From NCBI GenBank assembly GCA_914767715.1, contig OU612069.1, positions 18,349,387 through 18,413,386 of the forward strand: 64,000 nt of DNA. Direction: 5' to 3'. Positions 12,030 through 22,991 of this stretch are shown here, one piece after another. The stretch comes from Membranipora membranacea. Lineage: Eukaryota; Bryozoa; Gymnolaemata; Cheilostomatida; Membraniporidae. The notes under the pieces were generated by a model. That model was not told where the DNA came from and made no database searches. It was given only the letters and a program-made list of their open reading frames with translations. Positions within the stretch are counted from its first letter, which is position 1. Each line of letters starts with the position of its first letter. Both the position numbers and the translations under genes were made by a program.

Positions 12030-12461
12030 CATGGTTATTACCATTGATCGAGATAATCCTGGTTGTTGACACTGATTTGATGAACTTGGTATGACTTATG
12101 AGCCATTTTATCTTGCTAGTGAGATTTTCAGGGAATGTCAGAATACAATTCATTTTAAGACAACTATATTATCTGACTTTTTTTTCACACAAACATTGCA
12201 GGAGGGTGTCTACGAACCCTACGATAAGGCAATGGTGAAAGGAAGTCATTCGATGGTGAGCGTCATATTCTGCATCTTCTGGTGGTTGTTTGCATTTGAT
12301 TAACCTGGTGATGATCCGAGAATATCTAGTAAAGAGCTGAAAATTTAGATGAATTTAAATTTAAATTATAATTCAGTGTCCCATTAGTTTAGTTTAGTTG
12401 AACCTACTTGAAGCACATTATTAAGCACATTATATGTCCCACAAAAGCAGTTGATTTTGTT
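12030..12461 (+). repeat. Repeated unit U, copy A
   Basis: This segment is nearly identical to the reverse complement of 17540-18005. Both copies start at ATGGTTATTACCATTGATCG and end at GCAGTTGATTTTGTT, so U is a discrete unit. Copy A lacks about 35 bases present in copy B just after the ATTCGATGGTGA position. Inside, TTTTTTTTCACACAAACATTGCAG precedes an exon-like block and GTGAGC follows it, which resembles a splice acceptor/exon/donor. No terminal inverted repeats or target duplication were found. It lies 12 bp upstream of a truncated LINE1. Confidence 0.8.
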
Positions 12462-12472
12462 AGACCTAACCA

Positions 12473-14681
12473 CTTGCTGGATATTACCAATCAGTGAAAA
12501 CACCCACACGTAAAAACAGAATTCTAGATAAATGCTACATTAGGATTAAAGATGCGTTCAAACAATGTTGTCAACTAGCTAAGCTTGGTGAATCTGACCA
12601 TTATGTAACACATCTCATTCCTACCTACACTCCGTTATCCAAATGCAAACCCACTAGAATAACTCGCCATACCTATTCTGAAGAAAACTGTGAAAATCTG
12701 CAAGCTGCTCTTGACATCACTATTTGGGACAATTTAATTTCTGATCATGATGACCTTGATAAACAAACGGATATTATCACTGACTATATTAACTTTTGTA
12801 CCGATCTGTGTATACCAGAAAAGAGCGTCAGAGTTTGCACAAATCAAAAACCATGGATCAATAAACAAATATCGGAGATGATCGATGAGAAACAACAAGC
12901 CCACAAAACTGGTAACCGTAAACTCTACAACAAACTCAAACGCGACATCACTAAATCTATTAAACAAGCCAAACAAGAATACTCTCGGAAAATACAGCAT
13001 AACCTAGCGAAAGAACCTGCTAAAGCCTGGACTGACATTAAAAAGATTAGTGGATTACCTACTAATAGCCCAAAACCAACTCAACAAATTCCATTCAACT
13101 CAGATGACCTAAACACCTTCTTCACAAGATTTGAGAAGCCTCTCGCTGACCGTCCTGACATCAATAACAACGCCACCATAGCACCACCTTTAGAAATAGA
13201 AGAGGCTACTGTCGTAAAGCAGTTGAAATCGTTGAACTCGAGGAAAGGTCCAGGCCCTGATGGCCTCATCCCCAAAGTACTTAAGCTATGTGCCTATCAA
13301 CTGGCGCCTGTCATAACGAAACTGTTCAATTTATCTATCACGTCTAAGTCAATCCCTACTTCCTGGAAATCGACCATTATCAAACCCCTACCCAAAGTTA
13401 AGAATCCCAATCAACTTAAACAATACAGACCAATAGCGCTCACCAGTTGCCTGTGCAAAATGATGGAGAGACTTGTCAAACATTACATTATTACTCATAC
13501 AGCTATGGACCACCTTCAGTTTGCTTATCGTGCAAACCGCTCAACTCAAGATGCTCTTTTATGCCTCACTACTACCATCACAGATTTCATTGACAAGAAA
13601 GCTTCAAATTATGCCAGGTGTCTGTTCCTTGACTTTTCTTCTGCATTCAACACAATACATGTTCCAGACTTAATCTCGCAACTATCACATCTCGACTCCA
13701 ATGTCACTGAATGGATATACAGCTTCCTAACGAATCGCACCCAAAGAACAATAGTAGATGGCAATATCTCAAAACCCATCATAACCAACACTGGCACTCC
13801 CCAGGGTTGCTGTTTATCTCCACTTTTGTTTTCAATATATACCAATAGGATTACCTCAGACTTGAGCAATATAACTGTCATTAAATACGCAGACGACACC
13901 TGTATAATTGGATGCATATCAAATCAATCAGATCTTAGTGCCTATCTTGATGAGATTAGTAGAATTTCAAAGCAATGTTGTGATTTAAACCTATTGTTAA
14001 ACGCCTCCAAGACTCAAGAAATGATGTTTTCTACTCAGCTTGTTAGGCCCATTACCCCTACTCTTATCCTTAACGGCACGGATGTTGATTTTTGTGACAA
14101 AGTAAAATACCTTGGTGTTACTGTTGACGATAAACTCCGCTATCATGATCATGTGCAATCCATAGTGACTACTGCATCTCAACGCATGTATATTGTGAAA
14201 AATTTTGTATACTATAGCTCAAAGCCCCTTTCTCATATGTTATTCAAGAGTTTTATTGTATCCCTCATCACTTACTGTCTCCCCATACTTTTTACAAGCA
14301 TCCATGCAAGCGACAAGAAGTGCTTACGCAAAATATTTAAAGATGCCGCCAAGTTAGGGATTGAGCACCCCGATATAGATGCTCTGGTTGCCAACCAGAT
14401 CAAGACACTTGGACTACGGTACATACACGATGAAGAGCACTTTATCAATGACTTTCTAACTAAATGCCCCTCAGGTCGCTACCGCACCGTTAAATATCGG
14501 GGTACATGGGGTAGAGACAGCTTTTTAAGACATCTCATACATACACTTAATAATATACTATTCTAAAAAACTTTTTATACAACAGAGATCTGATTTTTCC
14601 ATGTTTTTCTTTCTTGTCAGTATTAACAACGTATTTCGTGACAAATTTTTGTCTATGATAGTAATAAATCCATCCAACAGT
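12473..14681 (+). mobile_element. LINE1 family, 5'-truncated copy (a)
   Basis: It begins abruptly at CTTGCTGGATATTACC, which corresponds to position 59833 in the copy at 59.0-61.5 kb. It runs nearly identically to it up to the equivalent of 61523, then continues to the natural 3' end with the ATAGTAATAAATCCATCCA tail. Near-identity and one unbroken frame indicate recent activity. A unit U copy abuts its 5' break. Confidence 0.93.
12494..14566 (+). CDS. LINE1 endonuclease C-term / reverse transcriptase ORF, N-terminally truncated
   Basis: This is a 690-codon uninterrupted frame encoding the second ORF of a CR1/L2-like non-LTR retrotransposon without most of its endonuclease. The first ATG is only the first Met after truncation. 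A residual SDHY from the end of the APE-type endonuclease is at about residues 34-37. RT motifs follow: KGPGPDGLIPKVLK (about 254-267), the YRPIALTS block (about 309-316), motif A LFLDFSSAFNTI (about 374-385), motif B GTPQGCCLSPLLF (about 433-445) and catalytic KYADDTCII (about 464-472). The C-terminal region ends KCPSGRYRTVK...NNILF. All catalytic aspartates are present. Without endonuclease and 5' end it is unlikely to move by itself. Confidence 0.93.
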   Translation: MKTPTRKNRILDKCYIRIKDAFKQCCQLAKLGESDHYVTHLIPTYTPLSKCKPTRITRHTYSEENCENLQAALDITIWDNLISDHDDLDKQTDIITDYINFCTDLCIPEKSVRVCTNQKPWINKQISEMIDEKQQAHKTGNRKLYNKLKRDITKSIKQAKQEYSRKIQHNLAKEPAKAWTDIKKISGLPTNSPKPTQQIPFNSDDLNTFFTRFEKPLADRPDINNNATIAPPLEIEEATVVKQLKSLNSRKGPGPDGLIPKVLKLCAYQLAPVITKLFNLSITSKSIPTSWKSTIIKPLPKVKNPNQLKQYRPIALTSCLCKMMERLVKHYIITHTAMDHLQFAYRANRSTQDALLCLTTTITDFIDKKASNYARCLFLDFSSAFNTIHVPDLISQLSHLDSNVTEWIYSFLTNRTQRTIVDGNISKPIITNTGTPQGCCLSPLLFSIYTNRITSDLSNITVIKYADDTCIIGCISNQSDLSAYLDEISRISKQCCDLNLLLNASKTQEMMFSTQLVRPITPTLILNGTDVDFCDKVKYLGVTVDDKLRYHDHVQSIVTTASQRMYIVKNFVYYSSKPLSHMLFKSFIVSLITYCLPILFTSIHASDKKCLRKIFKDAAKLGIEHPDIDALVANQIKTLGLRYIHDEEHFINDFLTKCPSGRYRTVKYRGTWGRDSFLRHLIHTLNNILF

Positions 14682-14871
14682 ACCAATGCAGATACCTAGA
14701 ACGAGAAGAAAGTCAGAGAAACATGTTGTTACAACTCAGAAACTCATTATTCAAGTTCTTGTATAAATGGTCAATCAATAATGAGTACTTTTTTTTTCTC
14801 TACACTAGGTCTTATTCGACAGCCCTATTCAACGGGTCTTCTTAAGCACAGGTGGCTTGTGTTGGGTAGTG

Positions 14872-15176
14872 ACCCTATACCCTAGACACGATACCCTAGT
14901 CCCTAGGCCTATACCCTAGACCCTAGGGCCTAGACCCTAGACCCTAGACCCTAGACCCTAGACCCTAGACCCTAGACCCTAGACCCTAGACCCTAGACCC
15001 TAGACCCTAGACCCTAGACCCTAGACCCTAGACCCTAGACCCTAGACCCTAGACCCTAGACCCTAGACCCTAGACCCTAGACCCTAGACCCTAGACCCTA
15101 GACCCTAGACCCTAGACCCTAGACCCTAGACCCTAGACCCTAGACCCTAGGCCCTAGGCCTTAGACCCTAGACCCT
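14872..15176. repeat. CCCTAGA heptamer array, telomere-like
   Basis: About 40 head-to-tail copies of CCCTAGA (TCTAGGG on the other strand) are present. The core is almost perfect from about 14929 to 15147 and the edges degenerate (CCCTAGTCCCTAGGCC on the left, CCCTAGGCCTTAGACC on the right). The heptamer is one step from the plant-type TTTAGGG and differs from animal TTAGGG. It lies about 190 bp downstream of a LINE1 3' end and is followed by ordinary sequence, so it is an internal array. Confidence 0.95.
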
Positions 15177-15214
15177 ATGATGTGTGCAAGCTCACAATAG
15201 ATCTCCTGTATTAA

Positions 15215-15345
15215 CGGTCCAGATTCGAACCTGGCTAGGATGAAGAGCATGCCAGGGCAAAATCAGACAATGATGGTCAGCCCCGGGGAATTGACTTTAG
15301 ATCTTAAAATCACAAGTCCTTACCCTTAACCAACAGACCACTCTT
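15215..15345 (-). repeat. tRNA-derived SINE-like head with expanded A-B spacing
   Basis: On the minus strand AGAGTGGTCTGTTGGTTAAG at the start resembles a tRNA 5' half with A box. CCAGGTTCGAATCTGG at 15219-15234 is a strong B box. The spacing between boxes is about 85 bases, longer than in an ordinary tRNA, so an insertion or intron-like segment is present. It is a tRNA-like promoter unit, probably a SINE, not a functional tRNA. Confidence 0.6.
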
Positions 15346-17539
15346 GACATTAATCTGGTGAAATGCACTCTCAATTAAAATCTATCAACAGAATAAGCAG
15401 ACATAATACTTTTTGATATAGCATTTTGTTAGTCCCTGCCATTGAATACGTCTTACAACATGTGAAGGAAAATAACAATATTACAAACATATACTTACTT
15501 AGTAGTAGCAGAATCACTCTGTGTGCCATTTTGATATGCTCTCTTAGCCTTAAAGGGTTCATAGCGGGTAGAGATTTTTGCATTTATAAAAAATTAATGG
15601 ACTGAAAGTACCAATTGAAAGTCAAAAAAAGCACCCCTTCAAATGACACACGACACACGACAAAAGGGCAGCAAGTGAAATAACTTTTGAGGAATCAATC
15701 ATTTTGGGTGGGGCCACAAAATTATTTAATGGACGCTAATCTCTGGTGGGTTAAAATTTACTGAACTTACCAGCGTCATTATTGGAGATTTAATCATTTT
15801 TATGTCACATTGGAAGTAAATGCATAGAGGACAGAAATGGCCATAAAAGAATATGATTTGGAGTAAACCACTAGACTGATTAAAATCTAAAACTAATTTA
15901 TTGTGTGGTTCTTTATTACTTTCTCATGCCTTAAATTCATTTTGCATCTGCGTCATTTGAGCCCATATTCAAATATCAGCACAGATGGGCGCTTTTACAT
16001 CAGGTGCTCTCAATGACCGGGATCTAATAAAATTATCTTGAGACTAGGTCGAATAACGTCTTCAGGCTCTAGTAAAACACAGATTGAAATGTTTATCGGG
16101 TAAATAATGCGGAACCTTTCACAATATTATTATTGTGAAACCTCAACTGACGCAGTTGTTATTGCAATTACCCAAAATGAAAAAAACAGCAGATATTAAA
16201 GATATCTAGATAGATATCATCTATTTTTGGTTCATACCTTGCACATGGGCATAACAATTTCTACGCCTGTTAATATACACACTCCAACCCTCAGTCTATT
16301 GGATGATCTACAACATGAACAATAACCAACTGTTACTGTCTCAAATAGTGGCTGTTGTCTAGTCCCCTGAAACGTGTCCGTTGGCAAGGAAATAAGAAGT
16401 GCAAGCATGAGGTAGGATGACATAACTCAAAATATGAACACACCATTGTATGACTGTATTTTCCTTACCAAACATCATTTGCCCACCACTCTAAATCCTT
16501 ATTCGAACTAAAATCAATTTACATCGAGTATAGAAACTTCCCGATCATACGCTGTCACAAACCCAGTGATCACAGGTAGCTATACATAATCAGTCAAGCA
16601 GGAATTCGCTCTTCTTGTTGATTGGCACATAGCGCTGTAACTTAGCTTTTACTAGGACATGAAATGATTGAGTACTTGAAAGCTGCAGGTTAATTAGCTA
16701 GATTCATTTATTGACACAAAGTTTTATTATAATATACTAATGAAACTTCATTGCAAATTGCCAAATATGAATTTGAGCCCCCATCGATGAATTTGTATCA
16801 GTCCTACAACATAATGAGCCTCAAACAACAGCGTACAAATAGATTAGACACACAACATAGTACTTGGTATCAGAGCTGAGAGAATATTAGATCATCTTAT
16901 ATGTTTTTATTTTGTATAATCAGTTTTTTAAACTTGCTATCGGAGAGGTTTGCAGCAGTAGTTTGACGATTCTGTTATAGCCCAGACTGCAGGAGGTGAG
17001 TTAATCTGTTTCCAGCGTTATTCTGATGAATGTTAATAAATGGTTACCAATCAAAGTGATCAAATTTTAGTGGTTTGCAGTTTGTTTGTATTTCAGTATC
17101 AACCACTTCCCAGCCCAAGTTTGAGATGTGATCTAAGGAGCTTAAAAATTATGTCCCCTCATCATCATAATCCCAATACCAATTGAACCGGGACCTAGAT
17201 GAGGATGTGATTCTCATCAACTCTGAACTACTAACTATTGATAACTGTACGATCCTGATATTTAAACGCCTTAATTGAACACTTAGGTACGTGAGCACTT
17301 TTTACTTACTGTTGTTATTTATTGTCCCTTGTTTGTTTTAAGAGGATATTTGAATTGCAATACTGCATTTTTTGATGTTGACAACTTGAATTTGTTGTTT
17401 TTGATTACCTGGTTGATCATATTGAAAATACAGAGAAATACCCATTAAAATTGTCTCCTAATGTTAGGCTCAGCCACGGCTGCTAAGATATACAATAGAA
17501 ACATACTCTCAGCAATAAACCAGCCTGCACGCTGCCGCA
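15346..17539. other. Stretch without recognisable gene
   Basis: About 2.2 kb of AT-rich sequence with short open frames only. I recognise no protein family, repeat pair or RNA gene. Confidence 0.45.
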
Positions 17540-18005
17540 ACAAAATCAACTGCTTTTGTGGGACATATAATGTGCTTAATAATGTGCTTCGAGTAGGTTC
17601 AACTAAACTAAACTAATGGGACACTGAATTATAATGTAAATTTAAATTCATCTAAATTTTCAGCTCTTTACTAGATATTCTCGGATCATCACCAGGTTAA
17701 TCAAATGCAAACAACCACCAAAAGATGCAGAATATGATGCTGAATCCACCAGAGAAGTAATAAGGCGTTGGCCAGTCACCATCGAATGACTTCCTTTCAC
17801 CATTGCCTTATCGTAGGGTTCGCAGACACCCTCCTGCAATGTTTGTGTGAAAAAAAAGTCAGATAATATAGTTGTCTTAAAATGAATTGTATTCTGACAT
17901 TCCCTGAAAATCTCACTAGCAAGATAAAATGGCTCATAAGTCATACCAAGTTCATCAAATCAGTGTCAACAACCAGGATTATCTCGATCAATGGTAATAA
18001 CCATG
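17540..18005 (-). repeat. Repeated unit U, copy B
   Basis: Reverse-complement copy of 12030-12461 with identical end points. It is longer by about 35 bases around 17728-17780. In the U sense direction the acceptor-like tract and GCAG are followed by the exon-like block, but the donor-like position reads GTGACT rather than GTGAGC. It lies immediately 3' of a LINE1 fragment in the same orientation. Confidence 0.8.
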
Positions 18006-18516
18006 ACTTAGACGTGATAGATAAATTGAACAGTTTCGTTATGACAGGCGCCAGTTGATAGGCACATAGCTTAAGTACTTTGGGGATGAGGCCATCAGGG
18101 CCTGGACCTTTCCTCGAGGTCAACGATTTCAACTGCTTTACGACAGTAGCCTCTTCTATTTCTAAAGGTGGTGCTATGGTGGCGTTGTTATTGATGTCAG
18201 GACGGTCAGCGAGAGGCTTCTCAAATCTTGTGAAGAAGGTGTTTAGGTCATCTGAGTTGAATGGATTTTGTTGAGTTGGTTTTGGGCTATTAGTAGGTAA
18301 TCCACTAATCTTTTTAATGTCAGTCCAGGCTTTAGCAGGTTCTTTCGCTAGGTTATGCTGTATTTTCCGAGAGTATTCTTGTTTGGCTTGTTTAATAGAT
18401 TTAGTGATGTCGCGTTTGAGTTTGTTGTAGAGTTTACGGTTACCAGTTTTGTGGGCTTGTTGTTTCTCATCGATCATCTCCGATATTTGTTTATTGATCC
18501 ATGGTTTTTGAGTTGA
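18006..18516 (-). mobile_element. LINE1 internal fragment (copy b)
   Basis: The reverse complement corresponds to about 12846-13350 of the copy at 12.5 kb, covering the end of the linker and the first RT block (SRKGPGPDGLIPKVLKLC). It breaks at TCTAAGTC on one side, where unit U starts, and at TCAAAAACC on the other, where LINE2 starts. The reading frame is intact inside the fragment, which shows only a few differences from the other copies. Confidence 0.9.
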
Positions 18517-20190
18517 GTTAACATTTGATCAGTGGATGTTCCATTTCTGAAACCAAATTGGCGAGAGGCTATTAGATCATTAATTTCCAGGTAATCACGA
18601 ATTTGGTAATTTATTATCTTTTCTAGGACTTTACTTAATATTGGCAATAGCGAAATTGGTCTATAATTATTTTGCAAACTTTTCTTGCCACTTTTGAAAA
18701 TTGGAATTACTAAGGCTTCTTTCCACTCATCTGGAAACTCGTGACATTTAAGGCTCAGATTAACAATATGTGTCAATGGATTCAGAATCGAAGGCTCTAG
18801 GATTTTATAAATAAAGGCAGAGATCTGATTTAATCCCCCAGTTCAATGTATGCAGATGTTAAGACACCTCACTCAATGTAATTTCCTGAAAAGCAAATTT
18901 TGGAAAACTGAAAGCTTTATCAGTATCAAAGCCTGAGTAACTTTTGTTGGACAATAGTTTAGCCTCTTCATTGAGATTGGCACCAATGCTGGAAAAATAC
19001 CTATTTAGACATTCAGCAATCACTGGGCTTTCAGAAGTGGTGCAATTTTCGGATTCAATTTCTTGAATGACATTATTGCCTTGATAATTTTTACCTTGGA
19101 AAATTTTGATTTTTTGCCATCGATCTAACGTTTTATCATTAAGAACTGCTCTCTTTGCTTGCTTTTCGGCATCTCTTACTGCGTTTGTTGCCTTGTTACG
19201 GATTAAACGATAATGCTCCCAGGCAGTAGAATTTTTATCAAATTCCGTCTCAACAAACTTTTGAAATGCATCTTTTTTAAGGCTTGCTAGTTTAGATGCC
19301 ACTGGACACTTCCAACAAAGATTGTTTTTCTGCTTTAAGCGTCGGGTTTTAAATGGTGCAAACTGCTCCGCCAATAATTCTATCTTTGATTCTAAAATAT
19401 CTGCTGCTTCGTGAACACAGTGAACATTCTCTACAATATTGAAATCGTGAGATTTTGCACTCTTAAAAAACTCAAGATCATCAAAATTTCTGAAATCTCG
19501 CTTAGTGACATAAGAAAAGCCGGCCTTAGGCCTTTTTAGATTAACTTTCATTTGAATTGCAAAATGATCACTAATATCACTTTTTATAATCTTGTGTTCA
19601 GGTACTAAATTTTGGACATTTGAGAAAAGTAAGTCGATCGTAGTATTTGAATCTTTAAAACAACTAGTATACTCTCTAACGAGCTGTTCATATTGATGAA
19701 GTCTCATAAGGGTTTCAAGATTTTCTTTCGCTTGTGAATTACCGGACCAGTCAATGTTAAAAATCACCTGTAATTACAGTTGGCTTTCGTAAATTGTGAG
19801 CATTTAATAGCTTTTTCAAAATTACAGGAAACATCGGTGCTTGCAACACAAGGTGGATTGTAAACAAGGACCAAACAAAATCTAGACTCTGCAATAACAA
19901 TTTCGATGAATAGAACTTCGGTCCCACGATGTGAAGTCAAATCAACTTTTTCGAATTTTATGTTTTGTTTAACATAAACAGCCAGCCCACCACCACGTGA
20001 AGTCAAACCCCTATCCTTACGAATCAATACATAACCAGGTAGTTGAAAATTCTTGTCATAATGAGAGCCATTGAACAAAGTTTCCGAAAAACAGATTATG
20101 TCATTATTGACCAAATCAGGAGTTAGTCTGAACTCATCAAAATGTTTAGGCAAAGATTTTATATTTAGATGGACAATACTTAACATTCAG
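18517..20190 (-). pseudogene. LINE2 endonuclease/reverse transcriptase remnant
   Basis: This is a second non-LTR family, read from 20186 downward. The APE-type endonuclease shows LNIKSLPKHFDEF, an ICFSETLF block, RGGGLAVYV and LVYNPP, then SDH at about 19577. At the GDFN motif (about 19765-19785) one extra T breaks the frame. Downstream are a basic linker (KRDFRN, RNKATNAVRDAEKQAKR) and the start of RT: WKEALVIPIFKSGKK, NNYRPISLLPILSKVLEKI and RQFGFRNGTST. Another frame break falls near 18840-18860. RT motif A onward is absent because the sequence switches to LINE1 at 18516. Jockey/CR1-like by these motifs; the clade is not certain. Confidence 0.85.
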
Positions 20191-20319
20191 AATGATGCGA
20201 CCATCTGGTAACAAGCTTGTAGAAGGTTTGGCCTAGCCGGATGTGCTCTGTTGTTTGCAGGGTCTTAGTATAGGTGCTGACTGATTGGTTTCAGTCGTAG
20301 AGTTCTCCTGTATTTCATG

Positions 20320-21045
20320 TTTGTTCATATGTGCAGGAAAAACTGAGTAAAATGGCTACGAAGAGAAAAACATCATTAAAAAACCCGCTCAAACATTTAC
20401 CATCTAGATAGAATCTCATTTGTCGTTTTGTTTTAAAGGGCAACCAAGGTTTCAAACAACTTCTCATTGATGGCCATTGATTAATAGCAGATTGCACCTA
20501 CTGCATGGGAAAAAGACAAAATATAATTCGGATGATTATTCAGCCAGAATTCTCGTGAAACATTTCTTCCATCAGGTACTCAAACTCAGCTAAAAGAGAA
20601 TACCACATAGCAATTTCCAGTTCCTGTTATTATTTAGCCTGTGCTCTATAATTATTACAGCAAAATCTTGGAACCTCCCCTAAATTGAAGTGTTACCCAG
20701 CTTAGAGTCAGCAACTACTTTGAGTTTTGCATCGCGTAATGCACAAAGCTGATGCTGCCCAGCACATTATTTGCTATTCATTAATGCATTGCTGCGAAAC
20801 CTTGGTTGCCCTTTAAAGTGCGAGCCTCATCTCTATGGTGCCAAATAACCCGACGAGTGAGTGTAGATTGGGGCCTGCCTGTGTCACTGCACCTAGGTTG
20901 GATCCGAACCAAGGAGCTGCAACACATGCATGATACTTCAATCAAATAAACTACCTCCAGCTTGATAGCTGTAGGTGGATAATCGTTGGTGATTTTGGTG
21001 ATTGTTAATCTTTATGGTCAGAGGCGAATTGTCAGGCTGCCAACT
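20320..21045 (-). repeat. Dispersed repeat R1, copy b, interrupted by a MITE
   Basis: It matches 1790-2410 outside an inserted element at 20435-20817. Shared blocks include AAACTGAGTAAAATGGCTAC, TCTATGGTGCCAA and GGATAATCGTTGGTGATTT. On the minus strand the tRNA-like B box TTGGTTCGGATCCAACC is better preserved than in copy a, with an A-box-like AGTTTATTTGATTGAAGTA upstream. Confidence 0.65.
20435..20817. mobile_element. TTAA-flanked MITE
   Basis: The ends are perfect inverted repeats: AGGGCAACCAAGGTTTC on the left and GAAACCTTGGTTGCCCT on the right, each bordered by TTAA. A TTAA target duplication with short inverted repeats is typical of piggyBac-like elements. The interior of about 350 bp has no coding capacity, so it is non-autonomous. 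The related repeat at 1790-2410 shows the site without the insertion. Confidence 0.82.
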
Positions 21046-22490
21046 TAACACCAGAGAGAGCTATTAAAAAATATTATTGAGAAGATAATCACCATTTAGA
21101 CAGATTAAAGAACTTTTGTGGTTATTTTAAATTTTGCACTCTATGTAACGTTAAATAAATTTGAGGAATTTGAGGAATCCCAGCAACAAAGCTTTTATCA
21201 GATCAGATGAATATTGTAACCAGCCTGTTGTCTATATTTAAAAATACCCGCGATTCAACTTCACTCCAAATTTAGGAGCGTTAAGGTACCAGCAGACTTT
21301 ATGGCTAATTATCATGTGGTTATTTAGTTATTAAGTTGGCTTATATTTATAATGCTGTATTTAAGGCCACAAGATATATGGTTAATAAATGGGAAATAAA
21401 AGAATTTTTTTGTAACTACTCCCGGATGCACTTCTTGCTGATTGACTCCAAGATGCCAAGCAGACGCGACAGTTATACAATTCAGTCAGAGTTACTTATT
21501 TACGTTTTACTTCCAAAAGCTAATTTTTTCCCTCTTTTGGGTGGGGTAAGAATTCACCACAGACACCGAGAGGGAATCGGTACTGAATTGGAGAAAGAGC
21601 TATTAAACAAATTAATGGTAAATAGTTAATTAATATGAAGACAGAATAAAGTAATTTTTTTGGTTATTAATAATATGTTTACGCTTTAATAAAATATAGT
21701 AGGTGTATCTATGCCAATCAAGCTATCAGATATGTATAAGAATTTGAAAGCCCTTTGAACAAAAACCTAAGCTGCAGCCATTATGACTTTCTACATCATA
21801 GATGTTGATACCAGACCGAATTGGATGACTTGGTCGAAAATCTCACATTGGATAAGGTCGAAGAGTCCTTGTTTTTCTTGTCATTAAAAACATTTATCTT
21901 ACACATGTTGACTGTGTACACTGCCGCTAACTCATTCACATTGACTTGCTAGTAATCCTTTTGATCACAAACTTAGGCCGCACATTATAGAAATACCCCG
22001 TATACAGCTCCCATGAAGAATTTCTCTTCGCAAACACCGAGCAGACACAAAAGGCTTTGAGATATCGATCAAGGATATTTATTGTCTAGCTCGGAATCTT
22101 TTTGATCGCAAACCTCCAACCCGCTTACCAAAGGACTAGCCATGTCCGGCAACCACTGACTAATTTAATCTCAGTCTAAGACTTGAGATTTGTTTTACTG
22201 TTGATTGGCTGATCCTACTGATCTAACCGCTGATTGGCTCATTCAGCCCGTTAGATTCATATAAATTTGTTGGGAAATGGGAAATTTTATGATCGTCCTG
22301 ATATTTGGTTAGTATCCATATATAAAACTACATTTAATTCTCTATTGTCTACACTTAACTCTTTATTTATACTTATGATTTAATTTATAGAAGGAGGCTT
22401 CTGATGATTAGTTAAACTTTCAGGACTTATTCCCGGGTTTTCAGTTCATGAAGAATGGTTAATGTCAATGTTTTTTGGAATTATGACTGT
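21046..22490. other. Stretch without recognisable gene
   Basis: AT-rich, short open frames only. The 97-codon frame at 21336-21629 has no recognisable family features. Nothing else is supported. Confidence 0.4.
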
Positions 22491-22495
22491 CAATG

Positions 22496-22520
22496 ATATA
22501 TATTTATATATATATATATC
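22496..22520. repeat. TA microsatellite
   Basis: A simple TA run with one TT interruption. Similar TA runs occur at 22966-22991, 28541-28556 and 51187-51210. Confidence 0.85.
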
Positions 22521-22965
22521 ATTTATGATCATTTTTCATTTCCAGTTCTATGTGTGCATAGATGCTGGATGTTAGAAGACTGTCCACTTCAGCGTTCGGA
22601 GTAGATTGATCTCAATATGTGGTAACTGATGATTGCGATTGCGCAACTGCTGCATTGTTAGGCCTAGAACCAAGCAATGTGATGAGAAAGTAGTTATAAC
22701 CGAACCTGTGAGCTTATGGTGAAGAAGGCTTGCTATAGTGAGTAGATACCAATAGTGCCTCTGATTTATGGCATTTTATTTGTGATAAATCAGTTCGATG
22801 TCCTTCTATTTTATATGAAGCACCTTATTATCCGGTTCAATGAGAGACTCAACTGCGTGGTTGGTTTCAATGTCTGTAGTTTAAGGTTCTGCCTCTGGAA
22901 ATTTATTTAGACACAAACACCAAACAATAGCTTATACTTGAGCACTTTTTTTTGTCAATTGCAAG

Positions 22966-22991
22966 ATATATATATATATATATATATATAT
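22966..22991. repeat. TA microsatellite
   Basis: Uninterrupted TA dinucleotide run. Low-complexity sequence only. Confidence 0.9.

Noticed and set aside
14872-15176. True chromosome end
   Set aside because: The array is internal, flanked on both sides by kilobases of ordinary and repeat sequence.
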